64,000 bases of DNA from Amorphus sp040750475. Lineage in GTDB: Bacteria; Pseudomonadota; Alphaproteobacteria; Rhizobiales; Amorphaceae. Of the stretch, positions 59,322 through 64,000 are shown one piece after another (positions within the stretch are counted from its first letter, which is position 1; every line of letters starts with the position of its first letter). Position numbers and translations under genes: made by a program. The notes under the pieces are model-generated. The model was not told the origin of the DNA. It made no database searches and was given only the letters and a program-made list of their open reading frames with translations. Location: NCBI RefSeq assembly GCF_040750475.1, contig NZ_JABJVY010000008.1, forward strand, positions 124,001 through 188,000, given 5' to 3'.

Positions 59322-61460
59322 ATGAGCGGGAAGCAACGGCTCGGCGGGCTGAACGCTCTGTTCTCGCCGCGCTCCATTGCCGTGGTTGGCGCCTCAGCGG
59401 ACCCGACAAAGACCGGCGGACGTCCTGTGCATTTGTTGCTGAAGCACGGCTATGGCGGGGTGATCTATCCGGTCAATCCCAAGGCCGGTGAAGTGCAAGG
59501 CCTCACCGCCTACGCATCCCTGGACGCGCTGCCTGAAACTCCCGATCTGGTGCTCGTCGCCGTCCCAGGGGCTGCCGCAGTGTCGACGCTGGAAGTCGCC
59601 GCGAGCCGTGGCACCGGCGCGGCTATCGTTCTGAGCGCCGGTTTTGCGGAAAGCGGAGCGGAAGGTGCGGCGCTTCAGGCGCGTGTTTCGGAAATCGCGC
59701 AGGCCAGCGGCATGCGGATTCTCGGGCCTAACTGCCTCGGCGCGGTCGGCGTGCGCGAACGTGCCATCGGCACTTTCTCTGTCGCGCTCGAAACCGAGAT
59801 GCCGCGCGAAGGCAGCGTCTCGATCGTCTCCCAGAGCGGAAATGTCGGCAGCGCGGCCCTGCGCCTTCTGGGCGACAGCGGCGCCGGGCTCGCGCGCTTT
59901 ATCGCGATGGGCAACGAGGCCGACCTGCAGGCCGGCGATGCGATCGGCTGGCTCGCCGACGATCCCGACACAAAAGTCATCCTGTGTTGCCTCGAAACCT
60001 GTCGCGACGCTAAGCGCTTGATCGATGCGCTCGAACGCGCACGGCAGCGGAAAAAGCCGGTCGTCGTGCTCAAGATCGGGACTTCGGAGGCCGGCCAGAA
60101 GGCCGCCCAGTCGCACACCGGCGGGCTCGCCGGCAGCGACCGCGTCTTCGATGCCGTGTTCCGCCGTTACGGGGTCGTCCGGGTGCACGCGCTGGAGGAG
60201 CTCGTGCAGGTAGGCGCCGCGCTGGAAACGCTGCACGGCCGCCGTATCGGCGCCTCCCCTTCCGCCGCGATGATCGCCGCTTCCGGCGGGTTCGGCGTGA
60301 TGATGGCCGATGCCGCAGCCGTGCGCGGAGTGGGCGTCAACCCGCTGGGCCGAGCGGCCCAGGACCGCATCCATGCTGCATTGCCTCTCGCAAGCACTGC
60401 CAATCCGATCGATGCGACCGCGCAAATGTCGGCCAATCCAGAAATTCTGGAAGAACTGGTCGAGGCTGCGCTGGAGGACGAAGCCAACACCACCACGTGC
60501 CTGATGCTCGCGCTTGGCATGGAGGTGCCTCGCCTGCGCCAAGTCTTCACCAAGGCGCTCGCCCAGGTTGCCCCGCGGCACACGGACAGGGCGCTTGTGG
60601 CGTGCGTCTCCGGACCGAAGGACGCTGTCCGCGACCTGCACGACCTCGGGATCGCCTGCTTTCCGACCATCGACAGCGCCATGGCGGGGATCGCCGCGCT
60701 CGGCCGCTTCGAAGCGTTGCGCAATCCGGCCAACGCGCCGGCCGCGCCGGAACCCCGAGCGCCGCTTCCCGCCGAGGCGACGCGCAACGAGGCCACCGCG
60801 AAAGCCGCGCTGGCGGCTGCCGGCCTGCCCTTCCCCAAGGAAGTAACCGCGACAAGCGCGGACGAGGCGGCCGCAGCGGCGGAAGAGATTGGCGTGCCGG
60901 TCGCCCTAAAAATCCTCTCCCACGATATCCAGCACAAAAGCGATATCGGGGGCGTCGAGCTCGCCGTTTCCGGTGGAGATCAGGCCCGCGCCGCGTTCGA
61001 CCGGATCATGGCTGCGGCCGCGGAGCATGCGCCCCAGGCGGCGATCGACGGCGTGCTGGTCGCGCCCATGACCACAGGCGGCACCGAGCTGATCCTCGGC
61101 ACCGTGACGGACCCGACCTTCGGGCCCGCCGTGATGGTCGGGCTGGGCGGTGTGTTTGCGGAGATCTTCGAGGACACCGCGCTGCGGCTTGCCCCGGTGA
61201 CCGAGGCGGAGGCGGCCGAAATGCTGCGCGAACTGCGCGCCTTCCCGCTTCTGAACGGCGCACGCGGCCGCCCGCGTGCGGATTTCCCAGCGCTTTGCCA
61301 AGCCATTTCACAGCTCTCGCGCTTCGCGGCACGCCATGCCGACGAGGTCGACGAGATCGACATCAACCCGCTGCTGGTGCGGCCTGAGGGAGAGGGCGTC
61401 GTCGCGCTCGATGCCTTGATCGTGGCGCGGCAAGCGGATCGACCGGAGGCCTCCCGATGA
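59322..61460 (+). CDS. ADP-forming acyl-CoA synthetase, alpha-beta fused
   Basis: A protein of 712 aa that should activate a carboxylic acid with CoA and ATP, giving ADP (acetyl-CoA synthetase/Pat-like group without the acetyltransferase). N-terminal CoA-binding Rossmann domain (IAVVGASADPTKTG near 19-32), succinyl-CoA-ligase-like domains with ILGPNCLGAVG, SQSGNVG and HTGGLAGSD near 264, and a C-terminal ATP-grasp domain (about 480-712) with VALKILSHDIQHKSDIGGV (catalytic His) and VDEIDINPLLV. ATG 59322 starts 1 base after the hydratase stop. Overlaps the next gene by 4. Confidence 0.92.
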   Translation: MSGKQRLGGLNALFSPRSIAVVGASADPTKTGGRPVHLLLKHGYGGVIYPVNPKAGEVQGLTAYASLDALPETPDLVLVAVPGAAAVSTLEVAASRGTGAAIVLSAGFAESGAEGAALQARVSEIAQASGMRILGPNCLGAVGVRERAIGTFSVALETEMPREGSVSIVSQSGNVGSAALRLLGDSGAGLARFIAMGNEADLQAGDAIGWLADDPDTKVILCCLETCRDAKRLIDALERARQRKKPVVVLKIGTSEAGQKAAQSHTGGLAGSDRVFDAVFRRYGVVRVHALEELVQVGAALETLHGRRIGASPSAAMIAASGGFGVMMADAAAVRGVGVNPLGRAAQDRIHAALPLASTANPIDATAQMSANPEILEELVEAALEDEANTTTCLMLALGMEVPRLRQVFTKALAQVAPRHTDRALVACVSGPKDAVRDLHDLGIACFPTIDSAMAGIAALGRFEALRNPANAPAAPEPRAPLPAEATRNEATAKAALAAAGLPFPKEVTATSADEAAAAAEEIGVPVALKILSHDIQHKSDIGGVELAVSGGDQARAAFDRIMAAAAEHAPQAAIDGVLVAPMTTGGTELILGTVTDPTFGPAVMVGLGGVFAEIFEDTALRLAPVTEAEAAEMLRELRAFPLLNGARGRPRADFPALCQAISQLSRFAARHADEVDEIDINPLLVRPEGEGVVALDALIVARQADRPEASR

Positions 61461-62650
61461 CGTCCCAAGCGGCCATCGACACGTCCGCGCCGGCCGAGGC
61501 GGGCTCCTACGCCGACCACGCCCGCGCCTGGCTGACCCAGAACCTGACCGACCGTCTGCGCACCGACCGGGCGCACGAGCCGGCGGCGACCCTCGACGAG
61601 CTGATCGCCTTCGAGGCGGCGCTGCATGAGGCCGGGCTTGCCGGCATCACCTGGCCGAAAGCCTATGCCGGCCACGGCCTCACCCTGCACGAGCACCTGG
61701 AGGCCAACCGCGAAATCGGGCTCGCCCCGATGCCGAATGCGGTGAACTCGATCGGCAAGGAGCTGGCCGGACCGATCCTCCTGGCCGTCGGCAACGAAAG
61801 CCAGAAAGCCCGCTTCCTGCCGGCGATCCTGAAGATGCAGCACATCTGGTGCCAGGGCTTTTCCGAACCCGGCGCCGGGTCGGACCTCGCCGCGCTGCGC
61901 ACCAAAGCGGAGCGCACCGCAGACGGCTGGCGCATCAACGGGCAGAAGATCTGGACCAGCGGCGCCTCCAAGTCGCAGCGCTGCCTGCTGCTTGCCCGCA
62001 CCGGCGCGCCGCAGGAGCGCCACAAGGGGCTCGTGTTGTTCGCCGTTCCGATGAACGCGCCCGGCATCGACGTCCGCGAAATCGTGTCGATCGACGGCCA
62101 GCGCTCGTTCTGCGAGGTCTTCTTCAACGACGTCATCGTCGACGAGGCCGACATGCTGGGTGCGCCTGACGAAGGCTGGGCGGCCGCCTCGCGTGTGCTC
62201 TCCATCGAGCGCGCCACCAACCGCATGTACCGCGCCTGGCGCTTCCAGAGCGAGCTGGACCATCTGATCACGGCCTGCCGCAGCGATCGGCGCGCCTTCG
62301 CCATTCTCCAGACCTATGCTCGCGAGCTGGCCCAGATCCGGGTCAAGACCGAGATGATCAAGGGCCTGGTGGAGACGCTGGTCGAGACCCTTCTGGCCGG
62401 CGAGCAGATCGGCCCGCGCGGTAGCTTCCCCAAGCTCTACTGGTCCGAAGCGCACCAGAGTTTCGCACGGATCGCATGGGAGATCGTCTCGCGGTTTCCG
62501 GCCGATGCAAACGGCCCATTGCTCGACCTGCGCAAACGCGTGGAAGGGATCTATCTGAGCAGCCGCGCCGAAACGATCTATGCCGGCACGACGGAGATCC
62601 AGCTCGACATCATCGCCAAGCGCATCCTGAACTTGAAGAAGACGGCCTGA
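61457..62650 (+). CDS. Acyl-CoA dehydrogenase 1
   Basis: A flavoprotein of 397 aa that introduces a double bond next to the CoA thioester. Motifs: WPKAYAGHGLTLHEHLEANRE near 66-86, the FAD/substrate loop IWCQGFSEPGAGSDLAALRT near 131-150, GWRINGQKIWTSGA near 158, and the C-terminal IYAGTTEIQLDIIAKRIL near 374-391. It forms a tandem with the second, shorter dehydrogenase gene; such pairs may make heterodimers. Confidence 0.95.
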   Translation: MTSQAAIDTSAPAEAGSYADHARAWLTQNLTDRLRTDRAHEPAATLDELIAFEAALHEAGLAGITWPKAYAGHGLTLHEHLEANREIGLAPMPNAVNSIGKELAGPILLAVGNESQKARFLPAILKMQHIWCQGFSEPGAGSDLAALRTKAERTADGWRINGQKIWTSGASKSQRCLLLARTGAPQERHKGLVLFAVPMNAPGIDVREIVSIDGQRSFCEVFFNDVIVDEADMLGAPDEGWAAASRVLSIERATNRMYRAWRFQSELDHLITACRSDRRAFAILQTYARELAQIRVKTEMIKGLVETLVETLLAGEQIGPRGSFPKLYWSEAHQSFARIAWEIVSRFPADANGPLLDLRKRVEGIYLSSRAETIYAGTTEIQLDIIAKRILNLKKTA

Positions 62651-62653
62651 TCC

Positions 62654-63655
62654 ATGTTCGACGATCTTGATCCGAAAGAGTTCGAGGAGACCGCCGCTGC
62701 GGTGATCGAATCATGCGCCGAAGCAGCCGATATTGCCGACCGCGCGACGCTCTTGGCCGAAGCCGGACTTTTGGGGGTCACTGCTCCTGAAGCCGTCGGC
62801 GGGCTCGGCCTGCCGATCCGCTTCGCCGTTCCGATCGCAAGCGCGGCCGGCGCCGGTCTGCTGGCCTTCCCGGTGATCGAGGCCCTGCTCCTGACCCGGG
62901 CGCTGGCCAAGACCGCGCCGGAGATGGCCACCGCCATCGGCGCCGGCGAGGTGGTCGCGACCATCGCCTGGAGCGGCACGGCCGAAGACGGCGTGGTGGG
63001 GGCGGCCCCGCTCGCCGCCGAGGCGGACCGGATCCTGGTGTTCCGGGCCGACGGCGGCGCCGTCCTGATCGCCGCGAAGGCGGCAACCGTCGTCGACGCA
63101 GCGCCCTCGCTCGATCTGGAAGCGCCGGACGCCACGATCCGGCTCGCCGGCGCCCCAGATGGGATCGCGCTCGACGCGGCCACCGTGCACGCGCTGCGCG
63201 AGGAGGCAAAGCTCCTGCGCACGGCCTTCGTGATGGGATCGGCCGCGCGCTGCCTCACGCTCGCAGCCGACTATGCCCAGGAGCGCTCCCAGTTCGGCAA
63301 GCCGCTGTCGGCCAACCAGGTGCTGCGCCACAGGCTGTCGCGCGACGCGCTCGCGATCGAAACCATGCGCAGCGCCCTGCACCGGGCGCTGGCCGAACCG
63401 GCGGAAGGCCCGGAGATGGCGCGCGACGCCGCCTGGCTGACCGCCGCGCAGGACGGGCCGGTGGTCGCCGAAAGCGCGATCCAGCTCTTCGGCGGCATGG
63501 GCTTCACCTGGGAAGTCCCGCTGCATCGCCACCTGCGCCAGATCCGGACGCAGACCGTCCACGGCGCCGCGGCGGATGCACTGGACGACCTGGGCGCCGC
63601 GCTTTTGTCCGGCACGAACAACACTTGGTACGGGGAGATCGCCAATGCCGTCTGA
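62654..63655 (+). CDS. Acyl-CoA dehydrogenase 2, short form
   Basis: A diverged family member of 333 aa. The C-terminal helical domain is well kept (AADYAQERSQFGKPLSANQVLRHRLS near 200-225, then SAIQLFGGMGFTWEVPLHRHLRQIRT near 273-298), while the N-terminal and central parts are short and Ala-rich with no clear SEPxxGSD loop. It lies 3 bases after dehydrogenase 1, so a heteromeric enzyme with one working site is plausible. Overlaps the next gene by 11. Confidence 0.9.
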   Translation: MFDDLDPKEFEETAAAVIESCAEAADIADRATLLAEAGLLGVTAPEAVGGLGLPIRFAVPIASAAGAGLLAFPVIEALLLTRALAKTAPEMATAIGAGEVVATIAWSGTAEDGVVGAAPLAAEADRILVFRADGGAVLIAAKAATVVDAAPSLDLEAPDATIRLAGAPDGIALDAATVHALREEAKLLRTAFVMGSAARCLTLAADYAQERSQFGKPLSANQVLRHRLSRDALAIETMRSALHRALAEPAEGPEMARDAAWLTAAQDGPVVAESAIQLFGGMGFTWEVPLHRHLRQIRTQTVHGAAADALDDLGAALLSGTNNTWYGEIANAV

Positions 63656-64000
63656 TCGCAGATCGGTCCTGATCACCGGCGCCGGCAACGGCATCGGCCG
63701 CGCGACCGCAGCGCTCATGGCCGAGCGTGGCTGGGTCGTGGGGGTCAATGACCTCAAGGAAGAGTTTGCGGCCGAGACCGTCCGGCGCATCCGCGAGGCC
63801 GGCGGCGAAGCGTTTCCGGTGGTCCAGAACGTCTCCAGCCGCGAGGGGATCGAGGCGGCAATCGCAGCCGTGGTGGACGAAACCGGCCGGCTCGACGGGC
63901 TGGTGAACAATGCCGCCTGGGTCCGGTATCAGGCGATCCCGGAGATCGCGCCGGAGACCGTCGAGCGGATGCTGAATGTCGGCTTCACCGGCATCATCTG
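63645..64000 (+). CDS. Short-chain dehydrogenase/reductase (3' end outside window)
   Basis: The first 118 codons of an SDR oxidoreductase, cut by the right edge. The NAD(P)-binding motif is ITGAGNGIGRA at about 10-20, an Asp after the second strand (VGVNDLKEE) suggests NAD preference, and LVNNAAW is near 86. ATG 63645 overlaps the dehydrogenase 2 stop by 11 bases behind GGGGAG. In this operon it could act as the 3-hydroxyacyl-CoA or alcohol dehydrogenase. Confidence 0.93.
   Translation, partial: MPSDRRSVLITGAGNGIGRATAALMAERGWVVGVNDLKEEFAAETVRRIREAGGEAFPVVQNVSSREGIEAAIAAVVDETGRLDGLVNNAAWVRYQAIPEIAPETVERMLNVGFTGII

Noticed and set aside
1..64000. CRISPR arrays, insertion sequences or prophage genes
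   Set aside because: No regularly spaced repeats, transposase or phage-type proteins were found in the window.

Overview
The window is GC-rich DNA from an alphaproteobacterium, most likely of the order Hyphomicrobiales (Rhizobiales). The evidence is the rhizobial style of flagellar locus: flagellins placed next to fliF and fliP, flaF-flbT, motA-fliM-fliN-fliG-flhB, flgBC-fliE-flgG-flgA-flgI-motE-flgH-fliL-fliP, a DUF1217 gene before flgF, and a secreted low-complexity product after motB. It also has a Mur/SitABCD-like manganese uptake locus and a long leader ahead of an ornithine decarboxylase, as in this order. The genus cannot be fixed from the sequence alone.

Region 1 (1-33435) is a nearly complete flagellar gene set in two arms. 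The left arm (1-19854) is on the minus strand: motA, fliM, a small membrane protein, fliN, fliG, flhB, an unknown gene; flgB, flgC, fliE, flgG, flgA, flgI, motE, flgH, fliL, fliP; two flagellins; fliF, fliH-like, motB and a secreted MotC-position protein cut by the window edge. The right arm (20088-33435) is on the plus strand: DUF1217, flgF, fliI; flgE, flgK, flgL, flaF, flbT, flgD, fliQ; flhA, fliR, and FliJ-, FlgJ-, FlgN- and FliL-like genes. Most neighbours overlap by 4 bases (ATGA or GTGA), so the arms are tightly coupled operons. Eight flagellar transcription units share an upstream GCAAG(C/T)-type motif, in several cases as a direct repeat with an 11-base period. Both flagellin genes carry a conserved leader with a hairpin and an element complementary to their own ribosome binding site, which suggests translational control, possibly through FlbT.

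Region 2 (33539-40971) is a chemotaxis operon: a transducer (MCP), CheA with a C-terminal receiver domain, CheW, CheY, CheB and CheR. It feeds the flagellar motor encoded beside it.

Region 3 (41015-47600) holds metal transport: molybdate ABC transporter modABC (minus) with a perfect ModE-type palindrome ahead of modA, and a SitABCD-type manganese/iron ABC transporter (plus) with two copies of a Mur/Fur-like operator. A tRNA-Phe gene (47844-47919, minus) with a clear promoter follows.

Region 4 (48248-53456) has a Na+/H+ antiporter of the CPA1 family with a C-terminal cyclic-nucleotide-binding domain, then a roughly 430-base structured leader, an ornithine/lysine decarboxylase of the alanine-racemase fold and a GNAT acetyltransferase.

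Region 5 (53621-64000) is catabolic. A flavin reductase and a luciferase-type monooxygenase form a two-component pair divergent from a LysR regulator. A TetR regulator follows. Three copies of an 18-base palindrome tie this TetR gene to a tripartite tricarboxylate transporter receptor and to a divergent acyl-CoA operon (enoyl-CoA hydratase, ADP-forming acyl-CoA synthetase, two acyl-CoA dehydrogenases, a short-chain dehydrogenase cut by the right edge). Together these look like uptake and beta-oxidation-like breakdown of an unidentified organic acid.

No CRISPR array, insertion sequence, prophage or rRNA gene was seen.
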